A DNA stretch of 64,000 nucleotides, taken from contig NZ_CAKLPY010000002.1 in assembly GCF_923079645.1 (NCBI RefSeq), positions 744,001-808,000 of the forward strand, in the 5' to 3' direction. The notes beneath the pieces are model-generated. The model did not search any database, was not told the DNA's origin, and saw only the letters and a list, made by a program, of their open reading frames with translations. The DNA comes from Emticicia aquatica. Its GTDB lineage: Bacteria; Bacteroidota; Bacteroidia; Cytophagales; Spirosomataceae. Numbering within the stretch: the stretch's first letter is position 1; each line of letters opens with the position of its first letter. Below, one piece after another: positions 26,212 through 35,626 of this stretch. Made by a program: the position numbers and the translations under genes.

Positions 26212-26541
26212 TTACATGGTTGAGAACCAAATAACTTGTCCGTTTCTTAGGGCATCCAAATCTAATTGAACTGGACGTAAACTCATTGGACACATTATTG
26301 CGTCTTTTGTTTCTTGGTTACCATCGGCATCAGTAACGTCGATTGTTGTTTCTTGACATTCATCACCGCCTAATTCTAATGTATTATCCCACTCATTTTC
26401 GTCATATCCGAGCCAAACGATAGAATCTAAATCGTCGGTATAATACAATGAATAAAGCATCCATGTGTTACCGTCGCTTGTAACGGCATACATTGAATTA
26501 AAATAGTGTTCTTCGGTGATGTCAGTTGGAGTTGTTTCCAT
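26212..26541 (-). CDS. Small acidic hypothetical protein
   Basis: The protein is 109 residues from the ATG at 26541; the longer open frame to 26610 adds a hydrophobic stretch translated from the prfA spacer and is less likely. It is strongly acidic (ITEEHYFNSMYAVTSDG, DENEWDNTLELGGDECQE) and ends in ALRNGQVIWFSTM. Composition and codon use look like real coding sequence, and it lies between prfA and rdgB on the same strand. No family recognised; cytoplasmic by lack of a signal in the shorter form. Confidence 0.65.
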   Translation of the reverse strand: METTPTDITEEHYFNSMYAVTSDGNTWMLYSLYYTDDLDSIVWLGYDENEWDNTLELGGDECQETTIDVTDADGNQETKDAIMCPMSLRPVQLDLDALRNGQVIWFSTM

Positions 26542-26646
26542 TGTGATTAGGTATATAAATTGGTTAAGTGTAAAAATGCTAACAAAACTGTTGTTCGTGA
26601 ACGCACGCACAAATCGCTCAATCTCCTCAAATTCAAAACTTTACAC

Positions 26647-27723
26647 TTATACCATCATTCCCTCTTTCATTTTATCAGCATTATCCGCAATACGGAGTTG
26701 CTCGATAAAACCACCAATTTCTCCTTCCATTACTGTTGGTAAATTATAAACAGTGTAACCAATTCGGTGGTCGGTTACACGGCTTTGAGCATAATTATAA
26801 GTTCTTATTTTGTCCGAACGGTCGCCTTTGCCAATCAAACCTTTTCGTTCGGCCGAAATAGCATCATTGTGTTTTGTCATTTCCATTTCGTATAATCTCG
26901 AACGCAAAACCGACAATGCTTTTTCACGATTTTTGATTTGAGAACGCTCATCTTGGCAAGAAACCGTAATTCCTGAAGGTAGATGCACCATTCTAACAGC
27001 AGAATATGTTGTATTTACTGACTGTCCACCAGCACCTGACGAACAGAATGTATCAATTCTTACATCGTTCATATTGATTGTTAAATCAACCTCATCTGCC
27101 TCAGGTAAAGCCGCGACCGATGCCGCCGATGTGTGTACACGGCCTTGAGATTCGGTGGCTGGTACACGCTGCACACGATGCACGCCAGACTCATATTTGA
27201 GTTTTCCATAAACATCATCGCCTTCTACTTGAATCACAATTTCTTTGTATCCACCAGCCGTTCCTTCATTGTGGTCGAGTAAAGTCATTGACCAACCTGG
27301 TTGTTTTTCGATAAAACGTTGGTACATTCTAAACAAATCTCCAGCAAAAATTGACGCTTCATCTCCGCCAGTTCCTGCTCTGATTTCAAGAATTACATTT
27401 TTACTATCATTTGGGTCTTTCGGAATTAGCATTTCTTTCAAAATTGCTTCCATTTCATCTCTTTGTGGCACAAGCGAGTCTAATTCTTCTTTTGCCATTT
27501 CACGCATATCCTCGTCTTTTTCGTTGGCAATGATATCTTTTGCATCATCAATATTAGAGAGTACATTTTTGTAAACTTTCAACTGATTTACAATTTTCTC
27601 CAAATCTTTGTATTCTTTGCTCAAACGGGTAAATTTCGTCATGTCCGATACTATTTCAGGCATCGTCATTTGCTGCGAAACTTCCTCAAATCGTTCTTTT
27701 ATGGCTTCTAATTGTTCTAACAT
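26647..27723 (-). CDS. prfA: Peptide chain release factor 1
   Basis: A 358-residue class-I release factor of standard length. The stop-codon recognition motif is PAT (RVPATESQGRVHTSA), marking RF1 rather than RF2 (SPF). The peptidyl-hydrolysis GGQ motif is in SSGAGGQSVNTTYSAVR. It recognises UAA and UAG on the ribosome. The ATG at 27723 starts MLEQLEAIKERFEEV, the usual N-terminus. Confidence 0.96.
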   Translation of the reverse strand: MLEQLEAIKERFEEVSQQMTMPEIVSDMTKFTRLSKEYKDLEKIVNQLKVYKNVLSNIDDAKDIIANEKDEDMREMAKEELDSLVPQRDEMEAILKEMLIPKDPNDSKNVILEIRAGTGGDEASIFAGDLFRMYQRFIEKQPGWSMTLLDHNEGTAGGYKEIVIQVEGDDVYGKLKYESGVHRVQRVPATESQGRVHTSAASVAALPEADEVDLTINMNDVRIDTFCSSGAGGQSVNTTYSAVRMVHLPSGITVSCQDERSQIKNREKALSVLRSRLYEMEMTKHNDAISAERKGLIGKGDRSDKIRTYNYAQSRVTDHRIGYTVYNLPTVMEGEIGGFIEQLRIADNADKMKEGMMV

Positions 27724-27839
27724 AATTGTATTTCAATATAACAAATCGTTCTATAATTTAATGTTTTACAACGATTTTTCGTTCATTTCTTTGGCAAATT
27801 TTGGTTAAAATTCGCAATTTTTCTTACAAATTTTGCTAA

Positions 27840-28694
27840 TCAATATCCTTTTTTACACTGTGAAAGTACCGCTTGATTTAATTTTATATACGCATCGTCA
27901 CCTGCTTTCTTGGCTAATTCCATTGATTTTTCTGCATTCGGAATAGCCACAGCACAATTATTTTGTTTCGCCGCAATGCGTGCAACCAATTGATACGTCC
28001 AATATTCTTTGTCTTTTTCCAACACTTTATTTGCCCATTCTAAAGCTTGGTCAAGTTTGATTCCTTTTTGGTAATAGTAATCCGCTGCCGAAAAATAGGT
28101 ATCGGTCGTAACATCTGCTTTTGATGTTTTTTCAGTAATTTCTGCTAAAATTTTCTCCTCAACTTTCTGTTCAATTTTGAATCTTACTTCGGTACTTTCC
28201 CATTTAATTGACAAAAATGCCGTTGTAGGCGTAAATTCTACAAAATCAATGGTCATTTTTTCGGCAAATTCTTGCGGTTGCATCGGTTGAACATTGAATC
28301 GAATCACATCTTTATTGATGTCGTAGCCGTAAGACCCCCATTGTTTATCATCACGGTTGAAAATAATCGTCCATTCATTTTTTCCTGGAATGGTATAAAG
28401 TCCGTAGCTTCCTGCTTTCATTGCAGCACCATTAACTAAAACATCATCATCAAATTTGATTGACGTAATCTTGTTTGCTCCAGTACGCCAAATTTTCCCA
28501 TAAGGCACTAAATCACCAAATATTTTTCGTCCTTTTACCGAAGGTCGGCTATAATCAATCGTAATTTTTGTTAAACCTAAAGACTGTGTTAAAGTAGTTG
28601 ACGGACTCGCCGCTGGCGTATTGATTTGGGCAAAAGTCTGAGTCGATACAATGATTAAAATTATATACAGCAAAAATTTAGTAAAACGCTTCAT
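27840..28694 (-). CDS. DUF2911 domain secreted protein
   Basis: The protein is ~284 residues from the ATG at 28694 (the frame to 28700 begins with TTG), with a signal peptide to TFAQ. The DUF2911 domain spans ~30-180: LTKITIDYSRPSVKGRKIFG, PYGKIWRTGANK, GSYGLYTIPGKNEWTIIFN. A short helical, TPR-like C-terminus (ALEWANKVLEKDKEYWTYQL) follows. The family is abundant in Bacteroidota; its function is not known. Divergent from the acyl-CoA synthetase gene. Confidence 0.85.
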   Translation of the reverse strand: MKRFTKFLLYIILIIVSTQTFAQINTPAASPSTTLTQSLGLTKITIDYSRPSVKGRKIFGDLVPYGKIWRTGANKITSIKFDDDVLVNGAAMKAGSYGLYTIPGKNEWTIIFNRDDKQWGSYGYDINKDVIRFNVQPMQPQEFAEKMTIDFVEFTPTTAFLSIKWESTEVRFKIEQKVEEKILAEITEKTSKADVTTDTYFSAADYYYQKGIKLDQALEWANKVLEKDKEYWTYQLVARIAAKQNNCAVAIPNAEKSMELAKKAGDDAYIKLNQAVLSQCKKGY

Positions 28695-28918
28695 TTTCAA
28701 GATGATTTTAGGTTTGTATTGAAGTGTAAAGTTAAGACTTATCTTTCGTTGACGAGTAGTTTTTGAATAGATTTTTGTTTTTCACTCTAAAAAAACGTCG
28801 TTTTATAATCAATTTTTGAATAATTACCACAAATATATATTCCCAAAAAACAAATAAATCTTTTCAAAATACTATTTTAATCATAAATTGCGATGATTAA
28901 TTTAACCCTTCATTGACT

Positions 28919-30466
28919 ATGTTTAACCTATCGACTGTTCTAGAACACCACGCCCGTAACTCTCCAAGTAAAGAAGCACTTATATTTGCTGATAAACGAA
29001 TTACTTTTAGTCAACTAGATGCTGCTGCTAATCAAGTTGCCAACGGATTAAAAAACCTAGGTATTGGGCATGGTGATAAAGTAGCTCTGACTTGTCCAAA
29101 TTTGCCTTATTTTCCGATGATATATTTCGGAATTTTGAAAACTGGGGCAACCGTTGTGCCTTTAAGTGTTTTACTTAAACGCCACGAAATTGCTTATCAT
29201 TTACAAGATTCGGATGCAAAAGCCTATTTTTGCTTTGTTGGAACACCTGAAATGCCAATGGGACAAGAAGGACACGCTGGGTTTGAAATGGCAGATTCTT
29301 GTGAAAACTTTTTTATAATTACACCTTCGCCAACTGATGCATCTCCGATTGTAGGGACAAAAACAATGGGGATGCTAATGGCAGGACAATCACCAACATT
29401 TCAAAGTTTTTTTACATCGCCTGACGATACAGCCGTAATCATTTATACTTCAGGAACAACGGGGCGTCCGAAAGGAGCTGAATTAACACACTCAAACCTT
29501 TTCTTGAATGCCAATTTGAGTAAAGATTTGCAAGATTTAAACTACAATGATAAAACGATGCTCGTATTACCGCTTTTCCATATTTTTGGACAAGTTGTTT
29601 GTATGATTGCCAGCATTTATCGTGGAGCAACGGCCGTTCTTGTACCAAGATTTGACGCAGAAATGGTTTTGTCTTTACTTCAAAATGAAAAAATTACGCA
29701 TTTTGCAGGCGTTCCAACCATGTATTGGGGACTATTGAGTTATCCTAACATCGAAAAATTTGATTTACAAGCCATCAAAAGTACACTTCGAGTGTGTTTA
29801 TCGGGTGGAGCTGCTTTGCCCGTACAAGTTTTGAAAGATTTTGAAGCAAAATTTGAAGTTGCCATTTTGGAAGGTTACGGAATGTCAGAAGGCTCGCCGG
29901 TTGTTACTTTCAATCATCCTGACAGAGTGAGAAAACCAGGTTCGGTTGGTACACCCGTTTGGGGCGTGGAAGTTTGTATCAAAGACGAAAACGGCAATGA
30001 ATTAGGAGCGAACGAAAAAGGAGAAATTTGTTATCGTGGACATAACGTAATGAAAGGATATTACAACCGCTCAGATGCCACCGCCGAAAGTATCAGAAAT
30101 GGTTGGTTACATTCGGGTGATATTGGTATTCGTGATGAAGATGGTTATTACTTTATTGTTGACCGCACCAAAGATATGATTATTCGTGGGGGTTATAATG
30201 TATATCCACGAGAAGTTGAGGAAGTGATGATTCAAAATCCTGCCATTTCGATGGTAGCAGTAATTGGTATTCCAAGTGACGAGTATGGAGAAGAAATAAA
30301 GGCTTGTGTAGTTCTAAAACCTGAAACTACTATTACTGAAACTGAATTAATTGCTTGGACGAAAGAGCGAATCGCTTCATATAAATATCCTCGTATTATC
30401 GAATTTATGAATGCCCTTCCAATGGGGGCTTCGGGTAAGATTTTGAAAAGAGAATTAAGAAAATAA
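28919..30466 (+). CDS. Long-chain fatty-acid--CoA ligase (AMP-forming)
   Basis: The protein is ~515 residues from the ATG at 28919 (a TTG two codons upstream also opens the frame). ANL-superfamily motifs are complete: P-loop IIYTSGTTGRPKGAELTHSN, A5 GYGMSEGSP, WLHSGDIG (the ATP-ribose Asp), hinge IVDRTKDMIIRGGYNVYPREVEE and the C-terminal catalytic Lys in MGASGKILKREL. It activates carboxylic acids to acyl-CoA; chain length is not certain, though the sequence is closest to FadD-type enzymes. Single-gene unit ending before a bidirectional-looking hairpin. Confidence 0.88.
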   Translation: MFNLSTVLEHHARNSPSKEALIFADKRITFSQLDAAANQVANGLKNLGIGHGDKVALTCPNLPYFPMIYFGILKTGATVVPLSVLLKRHEIAYHLQDSDAKAYFCFVGTPEMPMGQEGHAGFEMADSCENFFIITPSPTDASPIVGTKTMGMLMAGQSPTFQSFFTSPDDTAVIIYTSGTTGRPKGAELTHSNLFLNANLSKDLQDLNYNDKTMLVLPLFHIFGQVVCMIASIYRGATAVLVPRFDAEMVLSLLQNEKITHFAGVPTMYWGLLSYPNIEKFDLQAIKSTLRVCLSGGAALPVQVLKDFEAKFEVAILEGYGMSEGSPVVTFNHPDRVRKPGSVGTPVWGVEVCIKDENGNELGANEKGEICYRGHNVMKGYYNRSDATAESIRNGWLHSGDIGIRDEDGYYFIVDRTKDMIIRGGYNVYPREVEEVMIQNPAISMVAVIGIPSDEYGEEIKACVVLKPETTITETELIAWTKERIASYKYPRIIEFMNALPMGASGKILKRELRK

Positions 30467-30471
30467 AAAAA

Positions 30472-30497
30472 TAGGGGTTCAAAATCTTGAACCCCTA
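30472..30497 (-). terminator. Terminator of the DUF1080/GH3/Gfo-Idh operon
   Basis: TAGGGGTTCAA (30472-30482) pairs with TTGAACCCCTA (30487-30497) across AATC, followed on the minus strand by TTTTTTTATTTTC. It lies between convergent genes, 26 nt past the oxidoreductase stop at 30523 and 6 nt past the ligase stop, so it may serve both. Confidence 0.85.
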
Positions 30498-30522
30498 CAC
30501 ATATATTTCGGTCGGTAAAATA

Positions 30523-31857
30523 TCAATACTTAAACGGTTTTCCGCCAGCCATTACTTCTTGCGTTTTTTCATCGAAAGTTACTTTCAAACCAGTACGATA
30601 AGCTGCTGTTGCCATGATATTTGCAATCGAGTGCGAATAACCTGCTTCAATCGGAGCATTTGGTGTTTTACGGCTACGTACGCATTCCATCCAGTTTTTG
30701 ATGTGGTTGAATGTCAATGGATCTCCACCAGTATTGGCATCAGTTGCTACTTTATCACCTTGTAAAGTTAATTTTGGCAATAAATTCGCTTTCATTCCCA
30801 TTGTTTTTGCATGACTTTCTGTCAAACCACCTGTTGGAGAAATTTCGTTCGTATCCAAATTAATCATTCCACCATTTGAGTAATACAATTCTTTGGTTTC
30901 GCCAGCTGAGTTTGAGAAACGAGAAGTAAACTGCACTTGGAAACCAGATGTAGGGTCATTAGCTGGGCCGTAATCAAATACAACTGTCATTGTATCAGCA
31001 TTTGTGCGACCATCTTTCCATTGATAAATTCCTCCGTTAGCAACTGCACTTCTTGGGTGAGCAAGACCGCTAAACCAGTGAACTGTATCAATTTGATGAC
31101 TCATCCATTGGCCTGGAATACCCGAAGAATATGGCCAAAATAAACGATATTCTAAGTATTTACGTGGGTCGAACGCTTCAAAAGGGCGGTTCATTAAATA
31201 ACGTTTCCAATCAATGTCCGATTCTTTCAAATCTTTTACTAATTCTGGGCGTCTCCAACGTTCTGGCTGATTCACATTCCACATCAATTCAACCATTACG
31301 ATTGGACCAAATTTACCAGATTTAATAAAATCTTCAGCGGCAAAATAGTTTGCTCCACTGCGGCGTTGTGAACCAATTTGGACAATTTTACCCGATTGTT
31401 TCACGGCTTTCAAAACTGCACGAGCATCAGACATTGTTTCTGCCAAAGGCTTTTCGGCATATACGTCACAACCTGCTTTTACAGCCTCAATTGTGTGTAA
31501 AGCATGTTGAAAATCGGCTGTACTCATAAATACAGCATCAACCATTTTAGAATCGTACAATTCTTCGTTGTTTCTGAACGCTTTTACGTCAGTACCCAAT
31601 TGTTTTTGGTAAAATGCTTTCCCTTCTTCACGACGACGACTCCATAAATCAGAAACCGCAACCATTTCAAAGTTCATACTTTTGGCAAGTTCCTTGAAAG
31701 GCCCAACGTGAGAAGCACGGTGACGGTCAGAAAAACCGATTGTTCCGACACGCACACGGTCGTTTGCACCAATGATTTTGCCATAACTCTTTGCTGAAAA
31801 ACCAGTGGCTACTCCAGCCATAACTGATTTGATAATAAAATCTCTACGGGTTGTCAT
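30523..31857 (-). CDS. Tat-exported Gfo/Idh/MocA-family oxidoreductase
   Basis: A 444-residue protein with a twin-arginine signal (TTRRDFIIKSVMAG). The Rossmann domain (VGTIGFSDRHRASH) has the family's EKP motif (AEKPLAETMSDA, the Lys that positions substrate) and the C-terminal alpha/beta substrate domain. Members oxidise sugar hydroxyls with a tightly held NAD(P); export suggests a bound, recycled cofactor. In this locus it is the last gene after DUF1080 and GH3 and is well placed to form or reduce 3-keto sugars. Substrate inferred from context only. Confidence 0.87.
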   Translation of the reverse strand: MTTRRDFIIKSVMAGVATGFSAKSYGKIIGANDRVRVGTIGFSDRHRASHVGPFKELAKSMNFEMVAVSDLWSRRREEGKAFYQKQLGTDVKAFRNNEELYDSKMVDAVFMSTADFQHALHTIEAVKAGCDVYAEKPLAETMSDARAVLKAVKQSGKIVQIGSQRRSGANYFAAEDFIKSGKFGPIVMVELMWNVNQPERWRRPELVKDLKESDIDWKRYLMNRPFEAFDPRKYLEYRLFWPYSSGIPGQWMSHQIDTVHWFSGLAHPRSAVANGGIYQWKDGRTNADTMTVVFDYGPANDPTSGFQVQFTSRFSNSAGETKELYYSNGGMINLDTNEISPTGGLTESHAKTMGMKANLLPKLTLQGDKVATDANTGGDPLTFNHIKNWMECVRSRKTPNAPIEAGYSHSIANIMATAAYRTGLKVTFDEKTQEVMAGGKPFKY

Positions 31858-31946
31858 AGTTTTTATATTGATTGAATATTGCTTATTGTAATGTTGTAAA
31901 TTTAATAATTTTTTTAATCGTTTACGAGCCTTTTTCTACCAAATTA

Positions 31947-33962
31947 CTAATAACTAAGTCCATCTCCGAATTTGAATAGAGCATAATTTGGTTCCATAAA
32001 ACCTGGTACATCAGATTTGTTTTCTTCAACAGCTTTCATTGATTTTGGGGTTGTAAAAGGCATTTTTCCAGTAGGTTTAAAAGCTCCACTTACAATATCC
32101 AAAAGTGCATCTTGAGTTGTACCAAAAGTAGCCAAAACAGTTTGGGCTTTCCCTTTATCAATTTCATCAATTACCCACGGATTTGTAAAGTTTATTGCCA
32201 AAATTGTTGGTTTTGAGTTCAAGATTTCATTGACATGAGCCACATCAATTTTGTTTTTTGAAAGACTTAATTCAATGGCTTGCCCACCTGAACTAAACAA
32301 ACCGCCGCCGCTTGGAATCAACCATAATAATACTAAATCGGCTTCTTCTTTAGTCGAAACAAATTCGATATTTGAATTTTGAATAATAGGCTTATTTACA
32401 TTAATAGCCGAACCTTGTGCTTGTCCTCTACCGCCACTTTCTTTGTAGGTTTCAAAATATACCTTCGTTTTTTTTGAGATAGGCAGTAGTTTTTCATCAT
32501 TTCTAAGCAAAACAATTGATTTTCTAAGAGCCAAATCAGCCTTTTTCTGAAATTCAGCATTACCAACAATTTTCGTGGCAGCATCGGCATCAACATAAGG
32601 ATTTTCAAACAAACCTAAATCGAATTTCTCTTTCAAAAGCCGAGCAATTGATTCGTTGATTCTGGTTTCTGAAACTAAGCCTGTTTTCACAGTTTCGAGT
32701 AATAAAGCTGGGTCAGCACCGCCCGAAAAAATATCAACTCCTGCATCAAGGGCTTTTTGGTAGCGTTGCACTATCGTCAGATTTTCAACACCCCAAGGCA
32801 TCATATCAATCGGGCCAGTATCAGAGTTAATAATACCTTTGAAACCAAGCTTTTTTCTCAATAAATCTTGAATAATTGCTTTGTTGTACGAGAATCCAAC
32901 TTCTTCCATGTTCTTGTCTTTCGGAGCAGAATAATAAGGCATGATTGAAGATGTACCCGCATTGATGGCTGCAATAAATGGTTTTACGTGATAATCGAAC
33001 ATTCCGCCTGGGTAATGAGCATTTTTTCCCCAATCGAAATGCGAATCTTGACCGCCAACTTGGGGGCCACCGCCTGGGAAATGTTTGGTAGTCATCGCTA
33101 CCGAATTTTTATTGAGTTTAGTGCCTTGAAAACCCAACACTATTTCACGAATCATGCTTGAAGCTAAGTCGGCATCTTCGCCGAAAGTTCCTTCAATTCG
33201 TTGCCAACGTGGCTCAGTCGATAAATCGGCCATGTACATATAGCCTTTTCGGAGTCCAACTGACGCCCATTCTTTAGCGGCGATTTCGGCAAATTCACGA
33301 GTCAATTTCAAATCTCGCATAGCTGCCATGCCCAATTCGCCTGGCCATTTTGAGAAAACCGTTGTTCCTACGCTCAAACCAACCGAAGCATCAACCGTTA
33401 CGTGATTTCGTGGATTTGAGGCAACTATTGCAGGAATTCCCAAACGTGAGGTTTCGCACAAGGCTTGTAGATTATTCGACCAATCAGCCATGATTTTGGC
33501 ATTTGTATTTGCTCGCAAAATAAAATGACGAAGATTATAAGTCATTACGCCCTTGGTTGTTCCTGCTGACGACATCATCGGCACGGGCAAAGGTTTGCGA
33601 GTAAACATGTTATTTGGTTGAATCAAATCTTCCTCGTTGAAACTGCTCGTAATTTCAGTTCTTGGGGCATTTTGTTGAAATATCAAGTCGCCACCCATTC
33701 GGGTTGTACTGATAATCATGAAACCGATTTTTTCCTCCAAAGTCATTTGCGAAATCAAATCTTTGACTCTAACTTCTTGCGGTAAACGCCAGTCTTCGTA
33801 CTTGTCAAGTTTGCCGTTTTTATTAAGGTCTTTAAATTCTAAACCGTTAATTTTCAGGGTTTTAACTGAACGAAAACCAAGACTCGGCTGAACTGGCTTT
33901 TGGGCAAAACTAATGCTTACACTCAAAAACAAAGTGATTGCAAAACTATATTTTCTTTTCAT
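31947..33962 (-). CDS. GH3 family beta-glycosidase, secreted
   Basis: A 671-residue protein with a signal peptide (ISFAQ). The GH3 N-terminal barrel is seen as TKHFPGGGPQVGGQDSHFDW (substrate-binding KHF) and the nucleophile Asp in GIINSDTGPIDMMPWG (~ residue 385). The (alpha/beta)6 sandwich follows (ADLALRKSIVLLRNDEKLLP, then GGLFSSGGQAIEL). The C-terminal FnIII domain common in longer GH3 enzymes is missing, as in shorter relatives. It releases beta-linked glucose or xylose in the periplasm. It starts 20 nt after the DUF1080 gene: same operon. Confidence 0.88.
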   Translation of the reverse strand: MKRKYSFAITLFLSVSISFAQKPVQPSLGFRSVKTLKINGLEFKDLNKNGKLDKYEDWRLPQEVRVKDLISQMTLEEKIGFMIISTTRMGGDLIFQQNAPRTEITSSFNEEDLIQPNNMFTRKPLPVPMMSSAGTTKGVMTYNLRHFILRANTNAKIMADWSNNLQALCETSRLGIPAIVASNPRNHVTVDASVGLSVGTTVFSKWPGELGMAAMRDLKLTREFAEIAAKEWASVGLRKGYMYMADLSTEPRWQRIEGTFGEDADLASSMIREIVLGFQGTKLNKNSVAMTTKHFPGGGPQVGGQDSHFDWGKNAHYPGGMFDYHVKPFIAAINAGTSSIMPYYSAPKDKNMEEVGFSYNKAIIQDLLRKKLGFKGIINSDTGPIDMMPWGVENLTIVQRYQKALDAGVDIFSGGADPALLLETVKTGLVSETRINESIARLLKEKFDLGLFENPYVDADAATKIVGNAEFQKKADLALRKSIVLLRNDEKLLPISKKTKVYFETYKESGGRGQAQGSAINVNKPIIQNSNIEFVSTKEEADLVLLWLIPSGGGLFSSGGQAIELSLSKNKIDVAHVNEILNSKPTILAINFTNPWVIDEIDKGKAQTVLATFGTTQDALLDIVSGAFKPTGKMPFTTPKSMKAVEENKSDVPGFMEPNYALFKFGDGLSY

Positions 33963-33982
33963 TTGAAATGTTATTTTGAAAA

Positions 33983-35386
33983 TTATTTCAATTCACGAAT
34001 TTTTATATTCTTGAAAGAAACATTATTACCGTGGTCTTGTAGCAATATATTTCCTTTATCTCCAGCTCCAAAACCGTTGTAATCTTTGTATTTACTACGA
34101 GCGACCAAAGCATTAAAAATATTGCTTTTACGTTCGTATTCAAGTACTTTAAAGCCATTTAACCAATGTTGAACAATGTTATTTGGATAAACGATTACTC
34201 GCCCTTGATTCCAATCACCAATTTTTTTAATGAAACGTCCATCCATTTTTAAATCTTTGTCGATTTTATACGACGGAATCAAATCATACAAACTCGCCAA
34301 CGTACGATTTCCAACTACTCCCATTTTTGCATCTGGATGTTTTACATCATCCAATACTTGAAATTCAAGTCCAACTCCTGATTTTCCACCCGAATCAAAA
34401 GCTTCGTTTACAAAGTATTTTACGCCTGAGTTTGCTCCTTCGGTTAGTTTAAATTCAAAAACTAATTCAAAAGCTCCATACTGCTCATTTGTTACAATAT
34501 CATTGCCAGTTTCTGAACCATCCGACGGACTAACGTTGATTGTTCCATCAATTACGCTCCAATGTTTTTGTGGCATTTCTGTTCCATGAACTGCTCTCCA
34601 GCCAGTAAAATCTTTGCCATTAAAGAGCATTTTGAAACCCTGTGCTTCTTCTTGTTCAGAAAGATTATTCAGCATCAAATTTACCACTGGACAATTATCC
34701 GTTGGACTAGGTTTGAGGTTTTCAGTTTGAATTTTGATATTTTTCCAACGAATTTTCATGCCTTCTTTCATTGGCCCATAAATTGAATGCACTTGTAAAG
34801 CAATGAATCCTTTGGCCGTCATGTCATCAATTAAATGTGCGGTTGGCACACCATTAATAAATGTACGAAGGGTATTTCCAATAGCCTCGATGCGGTACTT
34901 ATTCCATTGTCCTACAGGTTTGAAAGCCTTTTTACCTTCTGGATTAATATTTGGAATATAAAGCCAATCACGGCGACCTTCGTCATAAATTGCACCAGAC
35001 CAAGCACGTGCCGATGGGTCAACTTCCATTTGATAGCCATGTACACGACCATTTTGGTAATCAGGTTTTGAAAGACTACGAAACTGTACACCGCCGTTCA
35101 TTTCGTTATCAAGTTTTAGGTCGAGTTCGAGGATAAAATCACCGTAGTCTTTTTCGGTACACAAAAATGAATTTGGTGTATCTTTTACGGTAGTACCTAC
35201 GATTTCACCATTTTCAACGATATAAGTAGCATTGCCACCACGTTGAGTCCAGCCTTTTAAATCTTTCCCATTAAATAAGTTTGTCCACCGAGCCTCGGTT
35301 CGATTTTGAGCAGAACTTAATTGGGAGAATGATAAAATGAGTGCCGCAATAGATATTGAATAGACAATAATGAGTGTTTTTTTCAT
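33983..35386 (-). CDS. Double DUF1080 (3-keto-disaccharide hydrolase domain) secreted protein
   Basis: A 467-residue protein with a signal peptide (LSSAQ) and two tandem PF06439 concanavalin-like domains. The first (~32-215) opens LFNGKDLKGWTQRGG and has FILELDLKLDNEMNGGVQFRS. The second (~252-466) opens LFNGKDFTGWRAVHG and has KLTEGANSGVKYFVNE. The repeats are clearly duplicates of one module. Members hydrolyse or bind 3-keto-glycosides, or act as carbohydrate-binding LamG-like folds. Placement with a Gfo/Idh/MocA oxidoreductase and a sugar isomerase-like protein supports the first role. Confidence 0.86.
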   Translation of the reverse strand: MKKTLIIVYSISIAALILSFSQLSSAQNRTEARWTNLFNGKDLKGWTQRGGNATYIVENGEIVGTTVKDTPNSFLCTEKDYGDFILELDLKLDNEMNGGVQFRSLSKPDYQNGRVHGYQMEVDPSARAWSGAIYDEGRRDWLYIPNINPEGKKAFKPVGQWNKYRIEAIGNTLRTFINGVPTAHLIDDMTAKGFIALQVHSIYGPMKEGMKIRWKNIKIQTENLKPSPTDNCPVVNLMLNNLSEQEEAQGFKMLFNGKDFTGWRAVHGTEMPQKHWSVIDGTINVSPSDGSETGNDIVTNEQYGAFELVFEFKLTEGANSGVKYFVNEAFDSGGKSGVGLEFQVLDDVKHPDAKMGVVGNRTLASLYDLIPSYKIDKDLKMDGRFIKKIGDWNQGRVIVYPNNIVQHWLNGFKVLEYERKSNIFNALVARSKYKDYNGFGAGDKGNILLQDHGNNVSFKNIKIRELK

Positions 35387-35411
35387 GCTTGTGTCGGGTT
35401 AAATAATGAAT

Positions 35412-35438
35412 CAAAATTAGTGATTAAAGGAATACCAA
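35412..35438 (-). promoter_or_regulatory. Candidate promoter of the DUF1080 operon
   Basis: On the minus strand TTG (35438-35436) and TAATTTTG (35419-35412) are 16 nt apart, matching the Bacteroidota TTTG/TAnnTTTG pattern with an exact -7 box. It is 26 nt before the ATG and downstream of the terminator that follows the isomerase-like gene, so a separate promoter is needed here. Confidence 0.5.
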
Positions 35439-35576
35439 TCTAATACCCATTTAACTAAAAGTATTAAGATTTTGATATTTTATTGACCTAAAATAATTTT
35501 TATGGACATAGTTTTAGTATCAAAATTTATTATTATGAAAATCACTTTTTCTTGAAAGAGAAATTTTTATATCAAA

Positions 35577-35604
35577 AAAGCAGTCAAAAAAATTTGACTG
35601 CTTT
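35577..35604 (-). terminator. Terminator after the isomerase-like gene
   Basis: AAAGCAGTCAAA (35577-35588) pairs with TTTGACTGCTTT (35593-35604) across AAAA, followed by T-rich minus-strand sequence. It lies 23 nt past the stop at 35627 and splits the locus into two transcription units. Confidence 0.8.
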
Positions 35605-35626
35605 AACTCATTTAGAAGAAAACTAA

